Below, one piece after another: positions 44,392 to 55,103 of a DNA stretch of 64,000 bases (its first letter is position 1; each line of letters begins with the position of its first letter). This DNA is from Flavobacterium psychrotrophum (GTDB lineage: Bacteria > Bacteroidota > Bacteroidia > Flavobacteriales > Flavobacteriaceae). Both the position numbers and the translations under genes were made by a program. Location of the stretch: positions 186,001 to 250,000 of the forward strand of contig NZ_CP031557.1 of assembly GCF_003403075.1 (NCBI RefSeq). The letters are read 5' to 3'. Below the pieces are notes generated by a model. That model ran no database searches. It was not told the DNA's origin and saw only the letters and a program-made list of their open reading frames with translations.

Positions 44392-45621
44392 ATGAACGAA
44401 ATTCTATCAACCATTGGACAAAATTGGTTTACAAATATTCTTGGAATAGTTGGAGGAACTTTGGGTATTTGGACGTTTATAGATTCTTATTTAATTAGAT
44501 TTGTTCCAAAAATTTATATCGGAACAAAAGTTATTATTGAGAGTAGGCAAACTCCTCATCGTGAGGATTTAGAATCTATCATTTGTTCTTTAGAATTATG
44601 TAATCATAGAAAAAGATATGGAGTTATATATGATTTCGCTGTTAGAGTATACAAAGCAGATGAAATAAATTCAGATAATGCAATCTACTATGCATCACAA
44701 TTAGTCAATAAAATTCCAATAAATATTGACGAACTTAAAAATCAAGAGTATGAATTATTCAATCCAATAACAATTTTACCAGAATCAAACAGTTCTGTTA
44801 ATCTAGTTCTCGGAGATGTTCTTCACCGCTCAAAAATGAGTATATCGAAATCAAGTAATTATTATTTAGAAGCATACTACCAAAAGAAACCAGAGGGAAA
44901 ATGGTTTTTCATTGACAAGTTGTATTTATATAACAAAGGTCAATATTCAAACTCAACAAGTCAATACATACAATTTTCAATTTTAAACACAGATGCAACA
45001 AGAGAAAAATTAAATAAAAAAATAAGACCTCAAAAAACAAATCTATATTTAGGAGCTTCTCAAAAGCATCTTTCTGGAAAATGGATTAGATATAGATATC
45101 TCATTTTTTACAGACCTTTGAGGAGGATTGCAGATTTATTTTATAGTGTGCCATTTTATACAAGTTTTGTTTTATCTTTTGCAATAGACAAATTCATACG
45201 AATTCCTATTATAAAAAAATATGGTAAAAATATTACTAGAGCAAATATTACATTTGGCTCACCAAAAGAAAGACCAGTAACTGAAGCTGCTTTCAATCAA
45301 ATCTATTTAGAGCTTAGTAAACTTATCACAAAAGTCAATGACGGTGCAGATAGAAACGCATTAATTTCATTAGAAAAAAAAGATTCCTATATTATTCTCT
45401 CAAGATATAAGTTATCAATCAAGTTTTATATTTCTGGCGATAGATCTATTTACGTACAGGAATTAAATGCTCAATTAGGAAGTAGATTTACATATAACTT
45501 AAGTCTGGAAAATGCAATTTGGGGTAAAAATTATTGGGAATTAAAAAACTATGGGTTTATAAGTATTAAATCATTTTCAGTAAAAGTTTTAGATGCTTTT
45601 ATAATACATTCTAATTACTAA
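44392..45621 (+). CDS. Membrane-anchored protein of unknown function
   Basis: A 409-residue protein. One likely N-terminal membrane helix (ILGIVGGTLGIWTFIDSYLI, near residues 16-36) precedes a strand-rich region (about 40-200) and a second hydrophobic stretch (SVPFYTSFVLSFAI, near 255). I do not recognise the family. AT-rich codon use, like the preceding HEPN gene, marks it as accessory DNA. It ends 175 bases before the tRNA-like repeat at 45797, so it may be the last gene of an acquired segment. Confidence 0.5.
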   Translation: MNEILSTIGQNWFTNILGIVGGTLGIWTFIDSYLIRFVPKIYIGTKVIIESRQTPHREDLESIICSLELCNHRKRYGVIYDFAVRVYKADEINSDNAIYYASQLVNKIPINIDELKNQEYELFNPITILPESNSSVNLVLGDVLHRSKMSISKSSNYYLEAYYQKKPEGKWFFIDKLYLYNKGQYSNSTSQYIQFSILNTDATREKLNKKIRPQKTNLYLGASQKHLSGKWIRYRYLIFYRPLRRIADLFYSVPFYTSFVLSFAIDKFIRIPIIKKYGKNITRANITFGSPKERPVTEAAFNQIYLELSKLITKVNDGADRNALISLEKKDSYIILSRYKLSIKFYISGDRSIYVQELNAQLGSRFTYNLSLENAIWGKNYWELKNYGFISIKSFSVKVLDAFIIHSNY

Positions 45622-45796
45622 TTTAACTGTGGGTAATAGTTATTTACGCGATAGCTGTTTTAGTATTTCTTAGACGAAAACTACTAAATTGAAACTTGTT
45701 TATCCTTATTATTAAAAAGTCGCCACTGCGTAAGACGGCGGAGCATTGTAAAATACTTCATTTTACATACTCAAAAAGCATCAGGACTGGCATCAA

Positions 45797-45860
45797 GTGT
45801 TCGACTGTGATCCCTGACAGCCCACCACTACGAAAATCATTGAGAAATCAATGATTTTTT
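45797..45860 (+). repeat. 31-bp tRNA-3'-like direct repeat (copy 1) with terminator
   Basis: 45797-45827 (GTGTTCGACTGTGATCC, then CTGACAGCCCACCA) is identical to 53352-53382. The end reads as acceptor ACAGCCC, discriminator A and CCA. The TTCGA and ATCCC of a T-arm are separated by extra bases CTGTG. An intrinsic terminator follows: AAAATCATTGA/TCAATGATTTT with loop GAAA at 45833-45858. No tRNA 5' half exists upstream. Confidence 0.65.
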
Positions 45861-46373
45861 ACTTTAAAAATGATTAATTATATAGTGAAATGTTGATTTT
45901 TTAAGAATTAATGTGATATTTGGTCTTCGATAAGATACCTCATAGTTTATATTTTTTTAGTAGATAAATTATGGCAAATTTAATAGCGACTATCACTATT
46001 AAATTATAAGAATTTTTTCGGCTTCAAAAAATGGCTATAGTAAACAATAAGTACCAGAGAAAAAACTACCATATAGTACACTGAACAAAAGTGAGATCTT
46101 GTGCAATCTCTGTTATTGGAGGGTTTTATGGCCATCTCCCTCAATGAATCATCATAGATACGTTTATTCCGATTATCAAATTTGATTGTTTATATCTAAA
46201 AATTAAAAGTAAATTCCTGCGGTTAAATATAGTAACTTCACTCTGACTTGGGATAGTTCTTTTTAACAATTATTAAGCCTTCCCAACCTTTCTGATTAAA
46301 AAACAATCTATATAAGTATTGATTATTTTTTTAGTCCTATTTTTACGTAATCCATACCAACTGCTGCAACGCC
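45861..46373. other. AT-rich intergenic region before the A2M gene
   Basis: About 510 bases in which I see no gene, RNA or clear repeat. The promoter of the A2M gene should lie near the right end, but no good TAnnTTTG box stands out. Confidence 0.4.
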
Positions 46374-49300
46374 ATGAAAAAAAACATACTGCTTTTTTGC
46401 TGCCTTTTTATTTTTAGTAATGCCATAGCCCAGGATTATGATACGCTTTGGGAGAAAGTAATAGCTTTTGAAGCTGAAGGACTCATAAAATCGGCGGCAG
46501 CGCAAACCGATACTATTTATCTAAAAGCAAAAAAAAGTGATAATGAAGCACAGCTACTTAAAGCCTTTTTTTTCCGGTCGCGCTATATGCAAACCCTTGA
46601 GGAAGATGCCCAGCTTCGCATAATTGAAGATATACGGGCTGAAATGAAAACCGTTTCGCCGCCCACTAAAGCCTTTATGCAAAGCCTTTATGCAGAAATG
46701 CTGAATGATGTGTATAACCGAAACAGTTCTACAATAAACAACCATGCAGATGTAACCGATACCGAAACTGCCGCTATAACACTATGGGGAAGTAATAATT
46801 TTAAAGCCGCCATTATAAAAGCATACAAGAAAAGCCTGGAACCTAAAGAGCTATTGTATAAAACTCCACTTTCGGTTTATAACGAAATACTCGATGTAAG
46901 CCCGATGGCACCCGACAGAGATCGCCCCTTATATGATTTCCTGGCGGAAAGGTATATTAATGAATATAAACCTTATGAAAAAGACTATAAGGAGATGCCG
47001 AAAGAAATAGCAAAAATGTTGCTGGGCACTTATGGCGTTTTTCAGAAAATATCCATTCCCGATAGTGTTGCCTTTACCAAAGACCCGATATATAATAAAC
47101 TGCAACTGCTACAGAATATAGAAAAATGGTATGCTTTAAAAAAAGATACACTAAGCCTGCAAAGGGCCATAATGCGCAGGCTGGCATTTGTTTATGTGTC
47201 GTTTCCTTCGGCGCTAAATAAAGAGCAGGTGTATATGGATACCCTACAGGAGCTTATAAAACAATGGAAGGATAGCCCTTATGCTTACCGTGCAAAAGCA
47301 GAGCTTGCCCGCATGTATGTACAAACGGCTACTAAAACACTACACCCGGAGTATAACGATAAGGCATTGCAACTGTGCAATGATATAATAGCCCATTTGC
47401 GGGTAAACGATGTGGCAACACGGGCGCAGGTTTTAAAGAACAAACTGGTAAACCGCACGCTTGCTATATTTGCAAACAGTAGCGCATTGCCAGGTAAACC
47501 GCAACTGGCAAGGGTTACATATAAAAACATCAATTTTGTTCAGCTTGATGTTTTTAAACTGATCTATACAAAAGCGCAGGAATTTCCTAAGGTGATTCCT
47601 AAAAGCTATGCAGATTCGCTTACCGCAGGGAAACAGCTGTTGAAAAAGATAGAATACATACTGCCCGAACGGCACGATCATTTTGAGTATTCTACGGAGG
47701 TTATTATTCCCGGGCTTGCTGCCGGTGCTTACCTGGTGCGTGCGGTAGATGATAAAGGCGTAGCGCTGGGTTATGAGTTGCTTACCATAAGCGGTATTAA
47801 CATGGCAACCGTTGAGATACAAGACGATAATAATGCATGCCAGATACTTAATGCCGAAACGGGTGCCCCTATTGTAAACGCAGTAGTAACCATAGACGGT
47901 AAAAAGGTAAAATTAGACAGCGAAGGGCGTTTTATGTACAAACCAGAGAAGGTAAAGAAAATACCCAACCACCCCACAAACAATGTTTTAGTAGCCGTAG
48001 CAGGAGATACACTTATAGACCATTTCCGCAAGTATGCGCTGTATTACAAAGATACCAAAGCTGAGGATGATGAAGAGTTTCCGGTGGCAGCAAAGCTGTT
48101 TACAGACAGGGCCATTTACCGACCGGGGCAAACCGTATATTTTAAAGGCATTATTTACCAGAAACGGAAACAAAAACTCAGTACCGTGCCTAACCTGTAT
48201 GTATCGGTGGTTATAAACGATTCTCACTATAACGAGTTAAAAAGTTTCAGGCTAAAAACAAATGAGTTCGGGTCGTTTACCGGCAGCTATACACTGCCCA
48301 CAAACGTAATGACGGGCGAGTTTATGATAGAGCTGGATGAGGATAACGAGATGGAAACTGACCCAGCCTATAATAAAAGGCACGACGAGCATCCTTTTTG
48401 GGACTATGCCGATTTTGATTTCGACGATGTAAGTTTTCGTGTAGAGGAATACAAACGGCCTACGTTTGATGTAAGCTTTGAACCCGTAACAGACGATACC
48501 CGCTTGGGCGAAAAAGCAACGCTTACAGGTGTGGCAAAAAGTTTTAGCGGTGTGCCGGTATCTGGGGCAACGGTAACTTATAAGATAACAAGAACCGGGG
48601 TTTGGAGCGGCAATGGCTATTCTTACACTGAGATAGGTAAAGGCACCGCCGTTACTGATGCCGAAGGCAAGTTCGCCCTTAAGTTTACAGCCCTGGCAGA
48701 CCAGGCGGCGGCTCCGGCTAAAATGCCGGTTTTTACCTTTAACGCAAACGCCGAGGTAACCGATATCAATGGTGAAACCCACAGTGCAGAGGGAAGTATG
48801 AGGGTGGGATATCATTCGCTAATGCTTACGGCAGCAATAACGCCAGAGGTAAATCCTAAAAATAAAAATGTGCTTACGCTAAACAGCACTAACCTTAATG
48901 GTGCGTTTAACCCGGCAAAGGGAACGGTGAACATTTATAAAGTGGTGCCTAAAAAAGGCCCATATCTCAATCGCCCCTGGCCGTCACCGGAAATACAAAC
49001 CATCCCGCAGGACGAATTTGAAAAAGCATTTCCGTATTATCCGTATTCGTCGGAACAGAAAGACACCGTAGTCTATTCAGGAAAAGTATTCGAAAAAGAA
49101 ATAAACACCGACGAGGCTAAAGAGCTGACCCTTACCGATTTTAGAGCATGGCAATCGGGCTTGTATGAAGTGGTATATACCGCCCGTGATTCGGCGGGTT
49201 ATAAAGTAGAAACAAAACGACAGTTTACCCTTAAACGCGATGACGATAAGGCCGCGCCAGATAATCTGCTTTTTGAGAGCAGGGTGGCCGATTATAAAAT

Positions 49301-52300
49301 CAGTGGCAACAACAGCTATGCCATACTGGAGTTTCGCTCTACATTTCCGCTGTATATAAACATCAGTACGCTCGACAAAAAAAGTGTGTTTTTTAAAACC
49401 GTACAGATAAAAGATGGCTTAATAACGGTAAAAGTACCGGTTACATTAGTGCAGGATCATTTTACCTACCAGGTAGATTATATATGGCAAAATACGTTTG
49501 AGCATAAAGCGCCCTATACATATATAGATCGTTCGCTAAAAGGGCTTGAGGTAGAAACGCAAACCCTTACCGATAAGCTAAAGCCCGGCAAGAGCGAAAC
49601 CTGGTCGTTTACCATAAAAGGAGGCAAAATGCCTGCCGAGGTACTGGCCTCTATGTATGATGCGTCGTTAGATAAGTTTACCAAAGCAGATTGGGAATTT
49701 AATACCGACAACGATAATATATTTAGTGATTATGAAAAGGATAAGAATGATTATATCGACCTGTCAAGCCGTAGGTTAGCGCGTAACGATCGGTTAAGTA
49801 TAAATTACAATAATAATTACGGCTATGTAAACCAGGGCTTTTTTGATTACGAACAACGGTTAAATACCTTTGGTTTTAACATCAATAAATCGGATAATAT
49901 TTATGCGAAAATTGAAGTGGGCAATGTAGTATACGCCAATGGCCTTAGCGTTGTTACCGGTATAGTAACTGATAGTAATGGTATGCCTTTACCTGGTGTA
50001 AGTGTAGTAACCGATAAAAAACTGGGTGCGATTAGCGATTTTGATGGCAATTACCGCATAGCCGCCGCAAAAGGGAGTAAGCTGTATTTTAGCTTTATAG
50101 GTTTTACATCGGCTGATGCGGTAGTAGACGGCAAGATTTTAAACATTGCCCTTGCCGAAAATAGTGGGCATTTGGATGAAGTTGTAGTAATAGGTTACGG
50201 TACCACACATGCACAAAGTTTTGGGGCTGGGGGCGATATTATTACGGTTACCAGTAAAACACTAGAAGGCAGGCCTAATGCTTCGTTTATTCAAATGCTG
50301 CAAGGGCAAGTGCCGGGTTTAAACATGCAACGTATGTCGACGACCGGAAGCGTTACAACAGTTGTATTGAGAGGGGCAGCATCTATAAATGGCGTGGCAG
50401 AGCCTTTGTTTATTATAGATGGCGTTCCGGTTTCGGGAGAGCAATTCAGAAAAATGAATCCTAATGATATCAGTTCTGTAACCGTCTTAAAAGATGCAGC
50501 GGCCACATCTATTTATGGAAACCGGGGAGCTAACGGTGTTGTACTCATAAATACACAAAATGCCCAAAAAGAGCTTGAAGCCCTAAAGCAGGTGGAGTCG
50601 CGCAAAAGCTTTAACGAAACGGCCTTTTTTTACCCGCAGCTAAAAACTGATAAAAAAGGCAACATCAGTTTTACATTTACAACGCCGGAGTCGCTTACCG
50701 AGTGGAAACTGCGCCTTTTAGCCCATAACAAAAACGTGCTTTCAGGATATTTTCAGGGCACCTTTGTAACCCAGAAAGACCTGATGGTGGTGCCTAACAT
50801 GCCACGGTTTTTACGCGAAAAAGATACGGTTGTGGTATCGGCAAAAATAACAAACCTTACACCCGAGGCTAAAAACGGCAGCGCCCTGCTGCAACTTTTT
50901 GATGCGGCCACTATGCAGCCGCTTGATGAGCAAATGATAAACATACAGCCGGTAGTGCCTTTTGCTCTTGCCCCTAAAGGCAGCAGCATTGTGAGCTGGA
51001 CGTTTACAGTACCCGTAGGCATACAGGGCGTGCAGTATAAAATTGTGGCTAAAGCAGGCGATTTTAGCGATGGCGAAGAAAACATACTGCCGGTACTGAA
51101 TAATACGATTTTAATTACCGAAAGCGTACCCCTGTGGGTAAAATCTGGCGAGACTAAAACGTATACGCTTCAAAACCTTAAAGATGCTGCACCATCTGTA
51201 AAACATCAATTGCTATCGCTTGAATATACAACTAACACGGCATGGGTGGCCTTAAAATCATTACCATATCTCACCGAATTTGAATACGAATGTTCTGAAC
51301 AGGTGTTTGCACGCTTTTATGCTAATAGTATTGCAAAGCATATTTTAGACAGCAACCCCAGAATAAGCGAGGTGTTTAATTCGTGGAGAGAAAAAGGCGC
51401 AAACTTAAATAAACTTGCCCAGAATGCCGAACTAAAAAGCATTGTACTGGAAGAAACCCCCTGGCTACTGGAGGGTAAAACAACCGAGGAGCAAAACAAC
51501 CGCCTGGCTACCCTTTTTGAAATGGATAAGTTAAGCAGTGGCCTTGCTGCTAACCTCAATAAACTTAGGGATAGGCAAATGCCGTCGGGTGGTTTTCCGT
51601 GGTTTGAGGGTGGCAAAGAAGACGCTTTTATTACCCGCCATATTGTAGCCGGGCTGGGGCATTTAGAAAAGCTGGGCGTGCTCCAAAAAAGCGATTCTGA
51701 AAGTGTAGCGCTTATTACTAAAAAGGCAATTAATTATCTTGATGCTGATTTTCTCGACGGATATAAAAACCTGAAAAAACAAAAAGAGTATAAAATTACC
51801 ACCCATACTAATGAGTTGCATTACCTGTATATGCGCAGTTTTTATGGTACAACCTTAAAGCCCGGAGATACCCTTGCAAAAGTAGCGGAATTGTATGTAG
51901 CTGAGGCTAAAACACATTGGAAGGACTACCCGCTTTATGAAAAAGCCATGCTTGCGCTAGTAGTATCGCGAAGCGGCGACAGTATAATGGCCAGTAAAAT
52001 TATTGCCAGCCTTAAAGAAACATCGGCAAACAATACCGAGTGGGGCATGTACTGGATAGCGAATACTCCGGGCTATTACTGGTACCATGCCCAGGTAGAA
52101 ACCCAAGCCGTGCTAATGGAGGCTTTTAGCGAAATAGCTAACGATACCCAAAGTATTGATGCCATGAAGGTATGGCTTATTAAGCAAAAGCAAACCCATA
52201 ACTGGGCTACTACTAAGGCTACAACCGAGGCCGTGTATGCCCTGATGATGCAGGGCAGCAACTGGCTCGCCGAAAAAGAAAGCACGGTTATGAAACTGGG

Positions 52301-52922
52301 CAATAGCGAAAAGAATATAAGCGATAAGATGGGCGCGGTAGAAAAGGAAGCCGCGACCGGTTATATGAAATTGCGATGGCAGTCCCAGGAAATTAAAAAT
52401 GAACTCGCGCAACTTACTATAACCAATAATGGCAAGGTACCCGGTTATGGTGGTTTTTACTGGCAGTATTTTGAAGATGCCGATGCTGTAAAACCCCTGC
52501 CGGATGGTGCCATAAACATTACCAGGCAGCTCTATTTAAAAACAACGGGAGATGCACCCTTACAGCCTGTAAATGAAAATACAGTAGTAAAGGTGGGTAA
52601 TAAACTTACAGTACGGCTTATAATAACCGTTAAAGAAGATCTGGAATATGTGCATGTAAAAGACCTGAGGGCAGCGGCGTTAGAACCAGCCGATGTGCTT
52701 AGCAGCTACCATTACCTTAATGATGCGGGGTATTATAAGAGCACCCGCGATGCCGCCACACATTTCTTTTTTGCAAAACTGCCACGTGGCACTTATATAT
52801 TGGAATATGATGTTACAGCAAATACTGCTGGTAACTACAGTAACGGGCTTAGTACTGCCCAGAGCATGTATGCCCCAGAGTACGGCGCGCACGGAAAAGG
52901 TAGTAGAATTACCATAGATTAG
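46374..52922 (+). CDS. Alpha-2-macroglobulin family protein with inserted SusC-like carboxypeptidase-D-reg and plug domains
   Basis: A 2182-residue exported protein. A signal peptide (MKKNILLFCCLFIFSNAIAQ) leads into helical and macroglobulin domains; MG2 near residue 580 has DRAIYRPGQTVYFKG. Residues about 1193-1260 are a carboxypeptidase-regulatory-like beta sandwich (VTGIVTDSNGMPLPGVSVV...SDFDGNYRI), and about 1270-1395 a TonB receptor plug (DEVVVIGYGT, LQGQVPGLN, LFIIDGVPV, VLKDAAATSIYGNRGANGVV). The A2M domain resumes (TPESLTEWKLRLLAH), with thioester motif CSEQ near 1639 and the helical thioester domain. A2M proteins trap attacking proteases at the cell surface. There is no beta-barrel after the plug, so it is not a transporter. 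Confidence 0.85.
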   Translation: MKKNILLFCCLFIFSNAIAQDYDTLWEKVIAFEAEGLIKSAAAQTDTIYLKAKKSDNEAQLLKAFFFRSRYMQTLEEDAQLRIIEDIRAEMKTVSPPTKAFMQSLYAEMLNDVYNRNSSTINNHADVTDTETAAITLWGSNNFKAAIIKAYKKSLEPKELLYKTPLSVYNEILDVSPMAPDRDRPLYDFLAERYINEYKPYEKDYKEMPKEIAKMLLGTYGVFQKISIPDSVAFTKDPIYNKLQLLQNIEKWYALKKDTLSLQRAIMRRLAFVYVSFPSALNKEQVYMDTLQELIKQWKDSPYAYRAKAELARMYVQTATKTLHPEYNDKALQLCNDIIAHLRVNDVATRAQVLKNKLVNRTLAIFANSSALPGKPQLARVTYKNINFVQLDVFKLIYTKAQEFPKVIPKSYADSLTAGKQLLKKIEYILPERHDHFEYSTEVIIPGLAAGAYLVRAVDDKGVALGYELLTISGINMATVEIQDDNNACQILNAETGAPIVNAVVTIDGKKVKLDSEGRFMYKPEKVKKIPNHPTNNVLVAVAGDTLIDHFRKYALYYKDTKAEDDEEFPVAAKLFTDRAIYRPGQTVYFKGIIYQKRKQKLSTVPNLYVSVVINDSHYNELKSFRLKTNEFGSFTGSYTLPTNVMTGEFMIELDEDNEMETDPAYNKRHDEHPFWDYADFDFDDVSFRVEEYKRPTFDVSFEPVTDDTRLGEKATLTGVAKSFSGVPVSGATVTYKITRTGVWSGNGYSYTEIGKGTAVTDAEGKFALKFTALADQAAAPAKMPVFTFNANAEVTDINGETHSAEGSMRVGYHSLMLTAAITPEVNPKNKNVLTLNSTNLNGAFNPAKGTVNIYKVVPKKGPYLNRPWPSPEIQTIPQDEFEKAFPYYPYSSEQKDTVVYSGKVFEKEINTDEAKELTLTDFRAWQSGLYEVVYTARDSAGYKVETKRQFTLKRDDDKAAPDNLLFESRVADYKISGNNSYAILEFRSTFPLYINISTLDKKSVFFKTVQIKDGLITVKVPVTLVQDHFTYQVDYIWQNTFEHKAPYTYIDRSLKGLEVETQTLTDKLKPGKSETWSFTIKGGKMPAEVLASMYDASLDKFTKADWEFNTDNDNIFSDYEKDKNDYIDLSSRRLARNDRLSINYNNNYGYVNQGFFDYEQRLNTFGFNINKSDNIYAKIEVGNVVYANGLSVVTGIVTDSNGMPLPGVSVVTDKKLGAISDFDGNYRIAAAKGSKLYFSFIGFTSADAVVDGKILNIALAENSGHLDEVVVIGYGTTHAQSFGAGGDIITVTSKTLEGRPNASFIQMLQGQVPGLNMQRMSTTGSVTTVVLRGAASINGVAEPLFIIDGVPVSGEQFRKMNPNDISSVTVLKDAAATSIYGNRGANGVVLINTQNAQKELEALKQVESRKSFNETAFFYPQLKTDKKGNISFTFTTPESLTEWKLRLLAHNKNVLSGYFQGTFVTQKDLMVVPNMPRFLREKDTVVVSAKITNLTPEAKNGSALLQLFDAATMQPLDEQMINIQPVVPFALAPKGSSIVSWTFTVPVGIQGVQYKIVAKAGDFSDGEENILPVLNNTILITESVPLWVKSGETKTYTLQNLKDAAPSVKHQLLSLEYTTNTAWVALKSLPYLTEFEYECSEQVFARFYANSIAKHILDSNPRISEVFNSWREKGANLNKLAQNAELKSIVLEETPWLLEGKTTEEQNNRLATLFEMDKLSSGLAANLNKLRDRQMPSGGFPWFEGGKEDAFITRHIVAGLGHLEKLGVLQKSDSESVALITKKAINYLDADFLDGYKNLKKQKEYKITTHTNELHYLYMRSFYGTTLKPGDTLAKVAELYVAEAKTHWKDYPLYEKAMLALVVSRSGDSIMASKIIASLKETSANNTEWGMYWIANTPGYYWYHAQVETQAVLMEAFSEIANDTQSIDAMKVWLIKQKQTHNWATTKATTEAVYALMMQGSNWLAEKESTVMKLGNSEKNISDKMGAVEKEAATGYMKLRWQSQEIKNELAQLTITNNGKVPGYGGFYWQYFEDADAVKPLPDGAINITRQLYLKTTGDAPLQPVNENTVVKVGNKLTVRLIITVKEDLEYVHVKDLRAAALEPADVLSSYHYLNDAGYYKSTRDAATHFFFAKLPRGTYILEYDVTANTAGNYSNGLSTAQSMYAPEYGAHGKGSRITID

Positions 52923-53351
52923 TACTTCATTTCTAAATGGCAATAGGATTATTTTTATAGAAATGAAAATAGCCATTATTGGATGATGGCAAAGGAAGTA
53001 GCTACATTTAACAGGTGAAAGTTATTTATATCTTAATACACAAATTTTATGGTAGGTAGTTACTAATTTATGGAATTTCTTATTCACTCTTCAAACCTAA
53101 AAGTAGATATTTTAGATTAGGCTTGAAACTCAAACTTTGTTAAACAATTGTGTTCGATAAACCCTCATACATTAAAAATAGATATTTTACTCCAAATTTT
53201 AGCTCTCAATATTGACCAATTGTGTTATGAAATCATAAAATGAATATTCCAAAGTAAAAATATATGCGACAACAAGCGTTTCTTTAAATTATTAATAATC
53301 AATGAATTTAATATTTTAAATCTCATTAAATATAGTTAAAATAGGTATAAG
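52923..53351. other. Intergenic region after the A2M gene
   Basis: About 430 AT-rich bases without a gene. The right end leads into the second copy of the 31-bp tRNA-like repeat. Confidence 0.4.
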
Positions 53352-53420
53352 GTGTTCGACTGTGATCCCTGACAGCCCACCAATTACAAACTCTTCAGGA
53401 AGCTGAGGAGTTTTTTTATT
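53352..53420 (+). repeat. 31-bp tRNA-3'-like direct repeat (copy 2) with terminator
   Basis: 53352-53382 is identical to 45797-45827, while the bases outside it differ. A separate intrinsic terminator follows: AAACTCTTCAG/CTGAGGAGTTT, loop GAAG, at 53388-53413, then T-run. The two copies lie 7.55 kb apart and flank the A2M gene. Confidence 0.65.
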
Positions 53421-53514
53421 TTATTCCCCCACAGGTTTTGGTCCCTAGAAATGGCTGTTGAGTTGTTAAACCAATCAAAAAACCGATAGTATATGTATTA
53501 TCCGTTTAAATATA

Positions 53515-53522
53515 TATATTTG
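53515..53522 (+). promoter_or_regulatory. Promoter -7 box of the TPR/AraC regulator
   Basis: TATATTTG fits TAnnTTTG and lies 19 bases before the ATG at 53542. Confidence 0.6.
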
Positions 53523-53541
53523 TGTAGAAGTAAACAACGAA

Positions 53542-55103
53542 ATGGGGGCAAGGAAAAATTGGAAAACTTACTTAAGCCAAGTGCTCACAGCAATTGTATT
53601 AATCCTTTTTTTTAAAGCACACGCCCAGCAATCTGACTTCAGTACACTCTACAAAAAAGTTTCAGAGAATATTTTTTATGACCATTCTAATATAACTAAT
53701 ATTCTTAGTTATTTAAGTAATAAAGCTAGCGGTTACCAAGAAACAGCCCAGGTAGATATTATGTATTCTGACTATTATTATTCCAGGGAGAATATGATAA
53801 ATCTGTTGAACATATATTCAGGGCCGGAGCGAGTTATGAAAGTATAAATGATTCATTAAAATTAGGAATAGTTTTAAGAAAAGAACGTTTAGCCCACAAC
53901 CTCAAGCTACAAAGCCAGTTTGACGATTATGGAAATATTGCTCATGAAATTATAAAAAAACATACTAAAACCTGGTGTAAAGGTTTGCAGCTAAAAGCAG
54001 GTTTTGAAAGAGCTAATAATCTTATTACTAATAACAGGCTTAAAGCCGCAAATAGTGTGCTAAATGCTACATATAGTCAATTTGCACCTACTGTTACAGC
54101 TGATAATGACCTGTATGCTGAGTACATTATTTTAAAGGCTTTAGCAACTAAAGAGAGCAAGTATCAAAATTTTGTAACAGCGCTTGAAAGATATAAACCG
54201 GCAAAAGCTTATAACAAGTTTAATAAAGCCACGCTATTGCTACTGCTTTCAGATAAGTTACGAGAAAGCAATAATAAGGATAAGGCCATTTCTATATTGC
54301 ATGATGCCGAAAATGAAACATCTGTTTTTCAAAATCCTTATGTAGACAGCAATATATATGAAAGGCTTTCAACATATTTTTCCGGAAACATCACGCCTGA
54401 AACACAAAAAAAGTATAACGAGAAATTTCTTGCTGCCTATAACAAGATACAGGAGAATGAAATAACGGCATTAAACAGTTTTTATAAATTATATAAAGGC
54501 GACCTCGAAAATGCCTACAAAGCCAGAGAAGCAACGCAATATATTTATTACTATGTACTTGGACTGGTAGTATTCTTAATACTAATTTTATGGTATGCAA
54601 TGTATGTTTATAAAACATTACGAATGCGTAAGCTAAAGGAAATTATAAGTTATCTTGAAGTGCCTAACAAGCTCCTGGAGAAAATGAAACCTGCGCCCGG
54701 CACTGAAAAAAAAGAAGAAAAAATAAAGGAAAAGAAAATTACCATGCCGGATGAGACCGAGCGTATGATACTCGAAAAACTGAAGGTTTTTGAACAGTCG
54801 GGCAAGTTTATCAATCCGTCAATGTCATTAGCCATGTTAGCAGGTGAAACGGATGTAAATACAAAATACCTGTCTGAAGTTATAAATAAGCATTATAACG
54901 ATAATTATAATACATATATTAATAAGCTCAGGATAAATTATATAATAGAAAAGCTTAAAAATGACCCAAGCTACCTCAATTATAAAATTAGCTACCTGGC
55001 AGAAGAAAGCGGGTTTGCGTCGCACAGTAGCTTTACAACTGTATTCAGGAATATTGCAGGAATATCGCCCACAGAGTTTATAAACGTTATAAGCAAACAA
55101 TAA
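53542..55103 (+). pseudogene. TPR-membrane-AraC regulator with a single-base frameshift
   Basis: The first frame (53542-53847) has a signal-like hydrophobic start (LSQVLTAIVLILFFKAHAQ) and the start of TPRs. The second open frame continues to 55103 and is open back to about 53772. Adding one G in the GGG run at 53786-53788 joins them as YYYSRGEYDKSVEHIFRAG, a normal TPR helix. The rest has TPRs, one membrane helix (YYYVLGLVVFLILILWYAMYVY) and a C-terminal AraC-type helix-turn-helix (LRINYIIEKL, LAEESGFASHSSFTTVFRNIAG). This is a typical Bacteroidetes one-protein sensor-regulator. It is either a true frameshift or an assembly indel in a short homopolymer. Confidence 0.8.

Noticed and set aside
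45797..45827. 3' end of tmRNA or another complete CCA-ending RNA
   Set aside because: Sequence upstream of the two copies is unrelated, has no pairing partner for the acceptor, and differs between copies.
48252..48815. 187-codon antisense frame in the A2M gene
   Set aside because: It lies fully inside a well-supported A2M coding sequence and is compositionally a reverse-strand shadow.
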